Source of the DNA: Opitutaceae bacterium EW11
Lineage (GTDB): Bacteria; Verrucomicrobiota; Verrucomicrobiia; Opitutales; Opitutaceae
Assembly (NCBI GenBank): GCA_003054665.1
Contig: QAYY01000001.1
Span: 609,501 to 673,500 of the forward strand
Length of the DNA: 64,000 bases
Direction of reading: 5' to 3'
Below the pieces are notes generated by a model. It was not told where the DNA came from and did no database searches. It saw only the letters and a program-made list of their open reading frames with translations. The position numbers and the translations under genes are program-made. Shown one piece after another: positions 26,466 to 35,352 of the stretch (the stretch's first letter is position 1; every line of letters begins with the position of its first letter).

Positions 26466-28958
26466 ATGATTCCACCGTTTCGGCTAACCCCACGCGCCTG
26501 GTGGCTGCTTCCGCTTTTCGCCCTGGTCGTTCTCGTTTCGTGCGACGCTCGGCGGATTCAACGCGTCCTGAGCGTCACTGCGCTCGGGGGTGAAGCGCCT
26601 GCCTCGGACGTCCGCTCTTCCAGCGGCTATGCCGGAGGGGTTCGGCAGCTGGTGGTCCCGGACCGCAACCCGGAGAGCCTTCAATGGATCGCGCAAACCC
26701 AGCAGATGTTTTCCCGCGGGGAGTGGCGCGTGCGCCACACCGACGCCGACAACGCCCCTGAGGGACGCGAAGTGCGAAACGCGTCACCGTACCGGTGGTG
26801 GCTCGGAACCGTCGCTTGGTGTGACCACGCGATTTCGGGACGTCCCCTCGGACAATCCGTCGAACATGCCGCCCTCTTCGCCGATTCGCTTCTGCGCGTG
26901 CTCTTCTTCCTCGGGACGGTCGCATTTGTCGCGAGGTATTTCGGTGCCGCGGCCGCGAGCCTTGTATCCATCGCGTGGGTCGGACTGTTCCCGTTCAGCA
27001 CGGCCTTTCTACCAGGACTTCCGGACTCTTTCGGATTCTCCCAAGGCGTGGCCCTCTGGAGTGTGTTGCTCCTGGTGACCGGAATGAATGTCGCTCCCAG
27101 GTCGAAAGGGGCGGCGCCGGTTCCTTTTCAACCGGAACGGCCGCCCGCCGGCGAACGGCGTTGGTTTGTCCTGGCCGGCGTCGCGGGGGGCTGGGGCCTC
27201 TGGATGTCCGTGCGGATCGAGATGCCCATCGTCATCGGGCTTTCGCTCGGAGGCCTTGCCGCGGCCTTTGCCGGCCGGCCGGCGCGAGCAGCAACGAAAG
27301 GGTCAGCGGTTCCCACTTCGACGCAAATCGGCCGGCCCTGGCTCGCGTGGGGACTCGCCGGTGCCGGCACCACCCTGCTCGCATGGATACTGGACTACGC
27401 ACCCGCTCATCTTGAACTGTCGCGCCTCGAGACCGTTCACCCGCTCTACGCCGTTTCCTGGGTGGGGTTGGCCTGGCTCACGGCCCAGTTGGAATCCTGG
27501 ATCCGCACCGGAATCAGGCCGCACGGCGTTCGGCGATGGGCAACGCTTGCTTGTGCCTCGTGCCTCGCCGCCAGCTTGCCGCTGATGATGTTTGGGAGTG
27601 GGAAAGCCGGATTCGTCGCGCCGACCACCCTCGCCTCGCGGCTCTCGCTCCTTCCCGATTCGCCGCTCGCCGACTCGGTCATCGATTGGTTGTCCCGCGA
27701 CGGGCTGAGCGCCGCCTGGGTGGTGACGCTCCTGCCCGCCCTGCTGGCCGTCCTTTCTGGTTGGATCGTCTTGCGGCAGGAAACGACCGCGGAACGTCGG
27801 GCGGCGCTGCTCGTGGCGTTGGCACCGGCCCTGGTTTTCCTTCCCTTCGCCTGCCTGCGTCTTCGCGATTGGAACGGCTTCGACGCAATGCTCGTGCCGC
27901 TCCTGGCCGTAGCCGCACCCGGAGCTATCGCGCTGAGCTCCCGGTCGACCAAAGCGGGCTGGTTCGCCGCGGCATTCGCCTGCCTTTTGCCGGGAATCTT
28001 CCTTCTATTGCCGGCGCCGCGTCGCGGGGAGGAGGAAACGCTGACAGAGGCGGACGTCGAAGCGCTCGTGGAACGCGACTTCGCGCAGTGGCTGGCGAAT
28101 CGCATGGGAAAGCCCGGAGCCGTGGTTTTGGCGTCTCCGACGCTCACCTCGTCGCTGAGCTACTTCGGCGGGGTCCGGGGACTCACCACGCCGTATTGGG
28201 AGAATCAGGACGGCTTCCGCGCCGCAATGAGGATAGGCGCCGCGACGCTGCCGGACGAAGCCCAGGCTCTGGCGCGGCGTCGATCGCTCACCCACATCGT
28301 TCTCGCCTCCTGGTCGCCGGAGCTGAGCGACATGGCCCGCGTGGGCTCCAACGGAAACGAACACACGTTGATCCGGCAGCTTGAGGACTGGATGCCTCCC
28401 CGCTGGCTCCGCCCGGTCGTCTACGACCTCCCGAAGATCTCCGGCTTCGAAGGGCAATCGCTCGCGGTGTTCGAAGTCGTGGACGTCCAGGATAACGTCA
28501 CCGCCCTCGCTCGCCTAGCGGAATATTTCGCCGAGACCGACCAGATGCCGCTCGCCCTGGCAGTGGTGGGCACCCTGATACATCAGTTTCCCACCGACCC
28601 GAGCGCCGCCGCCGCGAGAGCGCAGGTCGCGCTCCTCCGTCGAGATCGCGAGGATTTCGTGGAGGCGCTCCGCACGATCACCGCGCCGGCGGCTCTGGAC
28701 CAGGCAGCCGAGCTGCCGTGGGATCGCCGCGTAAGCCTCGCGCTCGTCTTGGCGCAGGGAGAACAGCTCGATGCGGCAAGGACCATGGCGCAGGCCTGCC
28801 TGGCTCAGGTAGACGAAGCCCAACTCCGATCGGTCTCCACCGCATCGCTCTTTCGGTTCCTCGCGTTGACGAAAGCGCTCGGGATGGAATTCGCCGATCC
28901 GCAGACCCGCAATCGGGCGCTCAGCCTGTTGCCGCCTGAATCGCGGACGGCTTTGTAG
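26466..28958 (+). CDS. Polytopic membrane protein with helical C-terminal tail (glycosyltransferase-like layout)
   Basis: 830 residues from the ATG at 26466, which directly precedes the first membrane helix (WWLLPLFALVVLV); the frame stays open to 26316 but that part is not protein-like. Around ten membrane segments lie within residues 1-520, then a soluble region with DEAQALARRRSLTHIVLASW, and finally about 170 residues of TPR-like helices. The layout of membrane helices followed by a periplasmic domain recalls ArnT/PMT-type lipid-linked sugar transferases, but I see no diagnostic DE or DD motif in the first loop, so the family is not certain. Divergent from the giant ASPIC/UnbV genes, possibly their partner. 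Confidence 0.7.
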   Translation: MIPPFRLTPRAWWLLPLFALVVLVSCDARRIQRVLSVTALGGEAPASDVRSSSGYAGGVRQLVVPDRNPESLQWIAQTQQMFSRGEWRVRHTDADNAPEGREVRNASPYRWWLGTVAWCDHAISGRPLGQSVEHAALFADSLLRVLFFLGTVAFVARYFGAAAASLVSIAWVGLFPFSTAFLPGLPDSFGFSQGVALWSVLLLVTGMNVAPRSKGAAPVPFQPERPPAGERRWFVLAGVAGGWGLWMSVRIEMPIVIGLSLGGLAAAFAGRPARAATKGSAVPTSTQIGRPWLAWGLAGAGTTLLAWILDYAPAHLELSRLETVHPLYAVSWVGLAWLTAQLESWIRTGIRPHGVRRWATLACASCLAASLPLMMFGSGKAGFVAPTTLASRLSLLPDSPLADSVIDWLSRDGLSAAWVVTLLPALLAVLSGWIVLRQETTAERRAALLVALAPALVFLPFACLRLRDWNGFDAMLVPLLAVAAPGAIALSSRSTKAGWFAAAFACLLPGIFLLLPAPRRGEEETLTEADVEALVERDFAQWLANRMGKPGAVVLASPTLTSSLSYFGGVRGLTTPYWENQDGFRAAMRIGAATLPDEAQALARRRSLTHIVLASWSPELSDMARVGSNGNEHTLIRQLEDWMPPRWLRPVVYDLPKISGFEGQSLAVFEVVDVQDNVTALARLAEYFAETDQMPLALAVVGTLIHQFPTDPSAAAARAQVALLRRDREDFVEALRTITAPAALDQAAELPWDRRVSLALVLAQGEQLDAARTMAQACLAQVDEAQLRSVSTASLFRFLALTKALGMEFADPQTRNRALSLLPPESRTAL

Positions 28959-29203
28959 AGGAGCAACGGATACTGAAACCGCAGCGGGGAGCCTTGCCGA
29001 AGTCGGCAGTGCAGCCGTTGCGGCAGGACCGCAAAGTGCCCGTCTGGGCCGTGGCTGCAGCGCAAGCCATGAACTTTCCTTTTCGGCCGCGGCCGGACCG
29101 CCCTTTCGTAGCTCTTCGACTGTCTTTGGGCAGCTCGCGCATCCAGGTGGCGAGCAGGGCGACTGCGACGACAAGCGGAACGATCACGATCCCGCCGAGG
29201 GAC
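28959..29203. other. Intergenic stretch with no supported gene
   Basis: Between the membrane protein gene and the terminator of the TonB-receptor gene. The minus strand has an open frame from GTG 29187 to a stop at 28921 whose start is hydrophobic (IVPLVVAVALLATW), but the rest is low-complexity and it would overlap the end of the neighbouring gene. I see nothing else. Confidence 0.4.
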
Positions 29204-29236
29204 AAAAAAAGTGCCCTCGGCCGAAGCCGAGGGCAC
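29204..29236 (-). terminator. Rho-independent terminator of the TonB-receptor gene
   Basis: Perfect 11-bp stem GTGCCCTCGGC / GCCGAGGGCAC with a TTCG tetraloop on the transcribed strand, followed by seven T residues (minus strand). It ends 28 bases after the stop codon. Confidence 0.93.
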
Positions 29237-29263
29237 GAGTAATAGCCTGTCAGCGAACCGAAA

Positions 29264-32200
29264 CTAGAACGAGAACGTGTTGGTGACCGTCCACGTTTGC
29301 GGAGGCGCAATTCGGTAGCCTGCGGGGGTGCCGTCAGGCTGCGTGGTGATCGGGATTAATTCGTCGCCACGGAATGCGTTTCGAACGTTCAGCTGAATTC
29401 GCCAATCGACGTTTCTCCAGATTCGTCGGGAGTAGCCCACCCAGAAATCGAAGTTCGTTTCTGTGGGGCCCATGTACGGGTTCTCGATATCGAAGCTGAT
29501 CGAATCCGCCGTCGCGCCGGGAAGCGGGCGATAGCCGATCACGATCGAGTCTTCCCAACGAACGCCGCCGCCGACGCTGAAGCCCTTCAGGAAGCCATGA
29601 TCGAAGTCGTAGTTCGTGATGGCGTTGATGCGCCATTCGCGAAGTTCCGGAACGTTGGTTCCTTCCTGGAGTTTGCGCTGCGCGTACTCGGAGCCGACGT
29701 TCGAGTTCCACTGGAACAGTGTCGTCTCGTTGCCGGCGCCGCCCCACCAGATGCGGAGGTCGCCCGCCGCGGTGGTCTTCAGAGCCTTCTCGTAGGCGGC
29801 GATGAACGCGCTCAGATTTTTGCCACCGATGTTGGTGCGGATGGCATTGCTCTTCGCGGCGTTCACCGTCAGGCGCCAATTCTTGGTCGGCATGGCGCTG
29901 AGTTCGAATTCGTAACCCTTGGACTCGCTGTCCTCGGTGACAGCAAACCCGTTCGGGGCGCTGGCCGAGATCGGCTTGTTCAGGTTGTTGATGTCGACTC
30001 CCCACGCCTTGTAGAAGCGCGGATCGACGCTCTTCTGCCAAGCGCGCCAACCGGCGATGGCGGCCGCTTCACGGCGATCGGCATCGGCCTGCGTTTCACC
30101 CGGAGCCGGGCTGTAGTTGTACTGCCCGTTGCCCGGAGCGTCGTGCGCCTTCGCGGTATCGATGGTGTCGCCGCTCAGGTCGAACTCGAATTTGTTAGCC
30201 CAGTTGCCGCCCCACGCCTGCGAGGCGCCGATGAACCAAGTCTTCGAGAGTGCCACGCTGCTGGCGTTGGTCGAGGTCGTCTTGTACTGGTTGACCTTGA
30301 AGGAAAGGCGACCGTCGCGGGTTTCAATCAAGATACCCTTGTCCGTCGTCTTTCCGGCAGGAGCCGGGATCGGCTCGCCATACACGTCAACACGCTGGGC
30401 TTCCGGCTGGAAGTTGTCCGACTTGTTGTAGAACACGCTGACCTGGACCGGCAGTTGGTCCGCGACCTTGCTCAGGAAGGGCAGCTGATTGAGATGGGCA
30501 ACGAGGCTCCAGCTCTTGGACGTGACCTCGATGCGGTTGTTGTAGTCGTCGGGCAGATGGATCGTGTTATCGATCACGACCCGACCGCGAACCGCTTCGG
30601 GGCTGCTGTCGTTGCGCTGAAACTGCCACGCTTTGGACACGTCCTTGCGGATGCCGTAGGTCCCGACGATGGAGTTGTCCCAGAAGTGGCCCTGGTACAC
30701 GAAGGCGCGCGAAGAGACGCGGGACTTCTTCAGGCGAACACTGGTCGTCTGGAGGTCGCGGTTCGCTCCGTCGTTGTCCTCGGAATCCCGAATGGTCACC
30801 GGCACGTTGCGCCAGCCGACGTAGTTGGCCGGATTCTCCGACTGGGTCGAGTCTCCCGCGGTATTGCCGGCGGGATAGTAGTCGTTGTGCCAATACGCAG
30901 CGGGATCGACATAACCTGGATCCGACGGATTGGTCGGCTTGTTCCAGGTCGAGTCGAACGTGTAAACATTCCCGCTGGGCACTTTGAACGTCTCGGTCGG
31001 ACGCGGGATGTTGGCTCCGGAAGCGGACGAACGGCTGCTCAGGGAAGGCCCGAGATAGATCACCGTGTTCGGGAGGAGGATGTTGTCGTTGATCTTCAGC
31101 TTGTTCACGTTGCTGTTCACGAACGCCTCATAGGCGTCGTCCGTCGTGTACCGCTGCCACGAACGTTCGTCGGTCTTCTGCTCGTCGGTCGCGAGCAGGC
31201 CCGTGACGGTCTGCATACCGAGCAGGCGATTGTACCACCGGTCTCCGTCGCGTTTGAAGTCGTGCGTGATGAACGGGGTGAGGCGTTTCGACTCGCGGTG
31301 GCTGACATACGAGTTGTTGCCGCCCGTGCCGCTATCGCTGATGAACGGACGTCCGACGTTCGGATTTGGAGTGCCGTCGCCGAACGGCTCGCCGTCTTTG
31401 CCGGCGGGCGTGCCATCCGCATAGACGCGGTTGATATCGATATAAATGGCCTGCTTTTCGCCGGTGAGGAGGCTGATCTGGCCGTTCCTGTAGTCTTCGC
31501 GGTTATACGTGACCTCGAAGCCCATCTGGTCGTTGAAGAACGTCTGGGCGAGGTTGAAGTTGTACGCCCGGAAGCTCTGCCACTCGCGCTTGTTCGGGCC
31601 ATCGAGCAGATTGTTGTAGAAATCGAAGATCGAGGGATCTGTGAGGGAGTTATCCTTGTAGATACCGAATTCCGAGTAGGGCAGGTGCGCGTTGTAGGCC
31701 CAACTCGCAACCGGGGCGATACTGCCCGGGCGCTGGTACGGCTGGCCGCCCACACCTTTGTCGATCTGCCCATCCGGGCCGATACCACGGATCATGACAG
31801 GCTCCCAAACCCGGTATTGGCTCGGGACGGTCGGACTGGAGCCGTCGAAAAACACCATCGGTCCACCGAACTGCTGGGCGAAGTTGCCGATCCACGGGTT
31901 AAACGCCGGATTGGCGCTGCCGGAGTTCGCTCCGCCGTTGATCTTCGGACGCATCTGTCCGTGATTCGGAAGACCCGTATTGTCGTCCTGCAACTGCGAT
32001 GGAATGAACGTCTCGCGGTTGAGGTTGTTGTACGTGGTGGCGTTACCGAGGATGTCCTTGCCAGCGTAAGTTCCGGTACGGAACCACGGGGTGATCATGT
32101 CGATCGGCGGCAACGTACGGGGGCGATTGCTGTGCACGTTACCGGCCTCGATGTTGGCCTTGAAGATCGTGCGGGCGCCGCCCTTCTTCAGGATCGCCGG

Positions 32201-33007
32201 TTCCCAGCGGGTCGCACCGTAAATGCGGTTGGCCCGGGAAAACGCGGGGTTCTGTTTGAATTGCTCGTCGTCATGAACGGCCGCGATGCGAAGGGCCAAC
32301 TCGCCCTTGACCAACACGCGGTTCAGGTCGAGCGATCCGCGCGTGCTGCCGAAACTGCCGAAACGAACCTGGACCTCATTCGCGTTGCGGAACATGGCCT
32401 GCTTCGTGCGGGTGTTGATGATACCCGCCGGGCTGCCCTGACCGAACAGAATCGAGTTCGGGCCGCGCTGCAGATCGACACCGTCGACGTTGTAGCCATC
32501 CCACGGGATGTCCGTCATGAAGTAGTCGCGCGTGTTGTCCGCCGCAGTGAGACCGCGGACACGCGTGTTCTGGTTCGGGTTCGTGAACTTCGCAGACTCG
32601 TCGAGGAGAGCGCCGTCGCCCGTACCCGCGAAATTGCCGTACACGTTGCCCACTTCCGTGTTGGTCGTGTACTGCAGCAGGGTCTCGTTGTTCGTCGCTC
32701 CGACGTCGCGGAGAAACTGCGTCGTCACCACGCTCACGGAATTGCCCAAGTCGCGCAGTTCCGTGTTGAGACGATTACCCGCCAATGTGGTGGCAGCGGA
32801 ATAACCGTCGTTCTCCGCTCTGACTTCGAAGGGAGAGAGGACGACCATGTCCTCTTCCTGGTTTGCATCGCTCCCCTTCGCGGTCGCGGAGGTGTCGCGC
32901 GAGCCGGGGGAGGCGCTGGATGCCTGCTGGGCGTGGGAAGCGCCGGCAGCAAACACAAATGCGGCCGCAAGCGCTATCGCCCGCGAACGCAGAAGCGTTT
33001 CATTCAT
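29264..33007 (-). CDS. TonB-dependent receptor, Opitutaceae type
   Basis: 1247 residues. Signal peptide ending near ASHAQ, then a linker and the box VVLSPFEV (residues 55-62), the form of TonB box seen in Verrucomicrobiota receptors. A plug domain follows (about 70-210; LGNSVSVVTTQFLRDV, VRGLTAADNTRDYF, VDLQRGPNSILFGQGSPAG), and the rest is a 22-strand beta-barrel ending in the aromatic residue of NTFSF. It should transport a bulky substrate across the outer membrane using the TonB complex. No SusD-like lipoprotein gene is adjacent, so it is not a Bacteroidetes-type Sus pair. The ligand is unknown. There is no good Shine-Dalgarno before the ATG at 33007; a second ATG four bases in is out of frame. 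Confidence 0.92.
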   Translation of the reverse strand: MNETLLRSRAIALAAAFVFAAGASHAQQASSASPGSRDTSATAKGSDANQEEDMVVLSPFEVRAENDGYSAATTLAGNRLNTELRDLGNSVSVVTTQFLRDVGATNNETLLQYTTNTEVGNVYGNFAGTGDGALLDESAKFTNPNQNTRVRGLTAADNTRDYFMTDIPWDGYNVDGVDLQRGPNSILFGQGSPAGIINTRTKQAMFRNANEVQVRFGSFGSTRGSLDLNRVLVKGELALRIAAVHDDEQFKQNPAFSRANRIYGATRWEPAILKKGGARTIFKANIEAGNVHSNRPRTLPPIDMITPWFRTGTYAGKDILGNATTYNNLNRETFIPSQLQDDNTGLPNHGQMRPKINGGANSGSANPAFNPWIGNFAQQFGGPMVFFDGSSPTVPSQYRVWEPVMIRGIGPDGQIDKGVGGQPYQRPGSIAPVASWAYNAHLPYSEFGIYKDNSLTDPSIFDFYNNLLDGPNKREWQSFRAYNFNLAQTFFNDQMGFEVTYNREDYRNGQISLLTGEKQAIYIDINRVYADGTPAGKDGEPFGDGTPNPNVGRPFISDSGTGGNNSYVSHRESKRLTPFITHDFKRDGDRWYNRLLGMQTVTGLLATDEQKTDERSWQRYTTDDAYEAFVNSNVNKLKINDNILLPNTVIYLGPSLSSRSSASGANIPRPTETFKVPSGNVYTFDSTWNKPTNPSDPGYVDPAAYWHNDYYPAGNTAGDSTQSENPANYVGWRNVPVTIRDSEDNDGANRDLQTTSVRLKKSRVSSRAFVYQGHFWDNSIVGTYGIRKDVSKAWQFQRNDSSPEAVRGRVVIDNTIHLPDDYNNRIEVTSKSWSLVAHLNQLPFLSKVADQLPVQVSVFYNKSDNFQPEAQRVDVYGEPIPAPAGKTTDKGILIETRDGRLSFKVNQYKTTSTNASSVALSKTWFIGASQAWGGNWANKFEFDLSGDTIDTAKAHDAPGNGQYNYSPAPGETQADADRREAAAIAGWRAWQKSVDPRFYKAWGVDINNLNKPISASAPNGFAVTEDSESKGYEFELSAMPTKNWRLTVNAAKSNAIRTNIGGKNLSAFIAAYEKALKTTAAGDLRIWWGGAGNETTLFQWNSNVGSEYAQRKLQEGTNVPELREWRINAITNYDFDHGFLKGFSVGGGVRWEDSIVIGYRPLPGATADSISFDIENPYMGPTETNFDFWVGYSRRIWRNVDWRIQLNVRNAFRGDELIPITTQPDGTPAGYRIAPPQTWTVTNTFSF

Positions 33008-33558
33008 TAGGTATGGATGTTGAGGCTATGCTAGGCCCAGCCGCAGGTGGGAAGACCCGCCGCTAGGAACGGTTTGTCGGTTTGCCGCTGCCCTCGAGAT
33101 AAGGGCGCTACGGCAAAAGGGGAAAAACGGACCGCCCCACTCGAGACACAGCAGGTCCGAATGGGGGCGCAAATGGGAATCAGGTAGGGGAATTCAGGAT
33201 ACAGAAAGCCCGCGGATCACGAGCGACAGACACGCGAGTGGCGGTGAAAGCGAAGTGATATACGGACGCCGCCGGACCGTGTGTCGGCCACACGATAGCC
33301 AGCGAGTTCAAGCAGGTTCGGTGTTAGGATTGCGTTCCCGTCGCCGCGCCAATGGGGGGAAGGGGTATCGGCGCCTCGATTAGAACAGGGTATGACTTCA
33401 GTCATAGTCGCGCTCTGACCGAAATCGCTACGCCCCTTGTTCAAACATTAGAACAACCCACCTCGTTTGACAGCCAACGGAAAAATCCAGCCGTCACAAC
33501 GAACGAGCAATCGGCACATCGAAGTGCCCAGCGAACCGCCCTCGGATTGGGCCTCGCG
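33008..33558. promoter_or_regulatory. Long regulatory region upstream of the TonB-receptor gene
   Basis: 551 bases without a convincing gene. It holds a perfect 16-base palindrome (TATGACT TC AGTCATA, 33391-33406), two direct copies of ATTAGAACA (33379-33387 and 33447-33455) and an inverted repeat TTGTTC N8 GAACAA (33437-33456). The sites are clustered about 370-450 bases upstream of the receptor start, where a LacI- or AraC-type regulator could act. I see no clear promoter hexamers. Confidence 0.4.
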
Positions 33559-34593
33559 CTATCGATTTCCCTGCGAGAAATCCCAGAGCGCTTGATCCAG
33601 ACCGCGTTCATACGCGGCGATCAGTTTGTCCCAACGGTCGTTCGCCACAGGATCCACCAACTGGCGGGACGGATCCGCATCGAACCATGCAATAGTCCGA
33701 GCAATGCCTTCGTGGAACGGCGTGGTCGCTTCGAACCCGGGGACAAACCGTTTGATCTTCGAGTTGTCCATCACGACCGACGTCACCTTGTCGCCAAGCA
33801 GTGTCCCCTGGAGTTCCGGGAGGCAGGCGACGATGAAATCCGAGGCGATGTGAACGAAGCGGGGAGAGCTCACGCCCGCAGCGGCGGCGACCGCGGCGAA
33901 ATACTGATTCCACGTCTGCACTTCGTCGGACGTGATATGAAACGCCTGGCCGATCGCTTGTGGATTTCCAAGCAGCCCGACGAGACCTTTTGCGAAGTCC
34001 GTGTTGTGGGTAATCGTCCAGAGCGACGTGCCGTCGCCCGGAATAATGACCGGCTTCCCGCGACGCATCCGGTCGACCACGGTGAAACTCCTCTCCCAGC
34101 TGTTGATCGGAAGCGTGAGCTGCGTCTCTCCGTAGGTGAGCGAGGGGCGAACGATCGTGGAGGGAAACGACTCGTCGCGAAGCGCGCGCACCAGACGATC
34201 CTCACAGGCGATCTTGTCGCGAGAGTACTGCCAAAACGGATTCACGAGTGGAGTCGATTCCGTGACGAGGTAGTGCAGCACCGGCCGCTGGTAGCAGCTC
34301 GCGGAGCTGACAAAAACATACTGCGCGCAACGACCGCGGAAAAGCGCCAGGTCGCGCTCGATGTCCTCCGGCTTGAACGCGATGAAGTTCACGACCGCAT
34401 CCCACGTTCGCTGCCCCAAGGCGGCGGCGACGGCGGTGGCGTCGCGGAGATCCGCCGAGATAACATCGGTGGCCTGCACTCGCGCAGGACGCCGCCCCCG
34501 GTTGAGCAGCGTGACCCGGTGCCCCTGCCGCATCGCCAGTTCCGTGCACGCGGTCGAGATGTTGCCCGTTCCACCGATGAAGAGGATGCGCAT
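33559..34593 (-). CDS. NAD(P)-dependent epimerase/dehydratase (extended SDR)
   Basis: 344 residues. FIGGTGNIS (residues ~5-13) is the Rossmann dinucleotide loop with the GGTGN form found in atypical extended SDRs such as CSP41-like or isoflavone-reductase-like enzymes. YSRDK matches the YxxxK catalytic pair, with Ser in FVSSASCY upstream. DAVVNFIAFKPED is the strand-four region. The substrate region (RGKPVIIPGDGTSLWTITHNTDFA) is typical of sugar-nucleotide or chloroplast-stem-loop-like SDRs. It is a single gene with a short 113-base gap to the divergent ACT-protein gene. Specific reaction unknown. Confidence 0.85.
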   Translation of the reverse strand: MRILFIGGTGNISTACTELAMRQGHRVTLLNRGRRPARVQATDVISADLRDATAVAAALGQRTWDAVVNFIAFKPEDIERDLALFRGRCAQYVFVSSASCYQRPVLHYLVTESTPLVNPFWQYSRDKIACEDRLVRALRDESFPSTIVRPSLTYGETQLTLPINSWERSFTVVDRMRRGKPVIIPGDGTSLWTITHNTDFAKGLVGLLGNPQAIGQAFHITSDEVQTWNQYFAAVAAAAGVSSPRFVHIASDFIVACLPELQGTLLGDKVTSVVMDNSKIKRFVPGFEATTPFHEGIARTIAWFDADPSRQLVDPVANDRWDKLIAAYERGLDQALWDFSQGNR

Positions 34594-34706
34594 GCCGCCA
34601 CCATGCGAAATCCATCGCTCAAAACAAGGTCGCGGAACGCCTGCGCTGGCGAAAGACCCGCGCGTGCGGAGTTGCCGTAGTCCAGGATGCGGACCACCGT
34701 GGCGGC

Positions 34707-35234
34707 ATGCTCGCTACCCTCGTCATGACCGTGATCGGTCCGGACCGTCCCGGGCTCGTCGAACTCCTGGCCGCCAGTGTTGCCCAAAACGGAGGCAATT
34801 GGCTCGAAAGTCGGATGTGCCGTCTCGGCGGCCAGTTTGCCGGGATCGTTCGCGCGGAGATCTCAACGGAAAACGCCGACAAGCTCGTACCCGCCCTGCG
34901 CTCCCTCGAGACCAAAGGCCTGCGGATTCTCACGCAGACCGAAAGCGGCGCCGGTGCGAAACCCGCCGGCTCGCTCGCTCTGCTCGAACTCGTGGGCCAA
35001 GACCGTCCGGGCATTTTGCACCAGATTTCCCGGGTGTTGGCCGCTCATTCGGTCAATGTCGAAGAACTATCCTCGGAACGCGTCAGCGCGCCGATGGATG
35101 GCAATCGCCTGTTCCAGGCCCGAGCCACCGTGCTCCTGCCACCCTCCCTCTCGCTGGCAAGCTTGCGCGCGGACCTCGAGCGAATCGCCACGGATCTGAT
35201 GGTCGACGTGGAGTTGAATCCGTCCAGCAGGTAG
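34707..35234 (+). CDS. Tandem ACT-domain protein, GcvR-like
   Basis: 175 residues made of two ACT domains: first VMTVIGPDRPGLVELLAASV (about residues 6-25), second LLELVGQDRPGILHQISRVLAAHSVNVEEL (about 93-125). The GPDRPG and GQDRPG turns are hallmarks. Two ACT units of this size are found in GcvR, the accessory regulator of the glycine-cleavage operon, which binds glycine and inactivates GcvA. GcvR function in this phylum has not been shown to my knowledge, so it may instead sense another amino acid. There are no gcv genes in the window. It is the only gene on this strand between 33.5 and 38.5 kb. Confidence 0.85.
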   Translation: MLATLVMTVIGPDRPGLVELLAASVAQNGGNWLESRMCRLGGQFAGIVRAEISTENADKLVPALRSLETKGLRILTQTESGAGAKPAGSLALLELVGQDRPGILHQISRVLAAHSVNVEELSSERVSAPMDGNRLFQARATVLLPPSLSLASLRADLERIATDLMVDVELNPSSR

Positions 35235-35290
35235 CCGCTTTCCGGCTCTGTAGCGAGATTTCAACTACCCGACCTCGCTCGATCGACTCT

Positions 35291-35330
35291 GGAAAAGAAA
35301 GAAGCCGCGAGCCATCGGGCCCGCGGCTTC
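35291..35330 (-). terminator. Rho-independent terminator of the PEP-CTERM gene
   Basis: GAAGCCGCG (35301-35309) pairs with CGCGGCTTC (35322-35330) and, read on the minus strand, is followed by TTTCTTTTCC. It lies 22 bases after the stop of the minus-strand PEP-CTERM gene. Confidence 0.8.
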
Positions 35331-35352
35331 CTGCATCCAAGAAGTGTCCAGC

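Noticed and set aside
28921-29187. Minus-strand small gene with a hydrophobic start (IVPLVVAVALLATW) and Cys-rich end
   Set aside because: It begins at GTG directly after the receptor terminator, has low-complexity codons, overlaps the convergent gene by 38 bases and has no ribosome binding site. Its membrane-like start may be chance.
29597-33010. Plus-strand open frame of ~1140 codons over the TonB receptor gene
   Set aside because: Antisense of a proven receptor gene; residue composition is not protein-like.
33217-33444. Short minus-strand frame in the TonB-receptor upstream region
   Set aside because: No protein character and it covers the palindromic sites.
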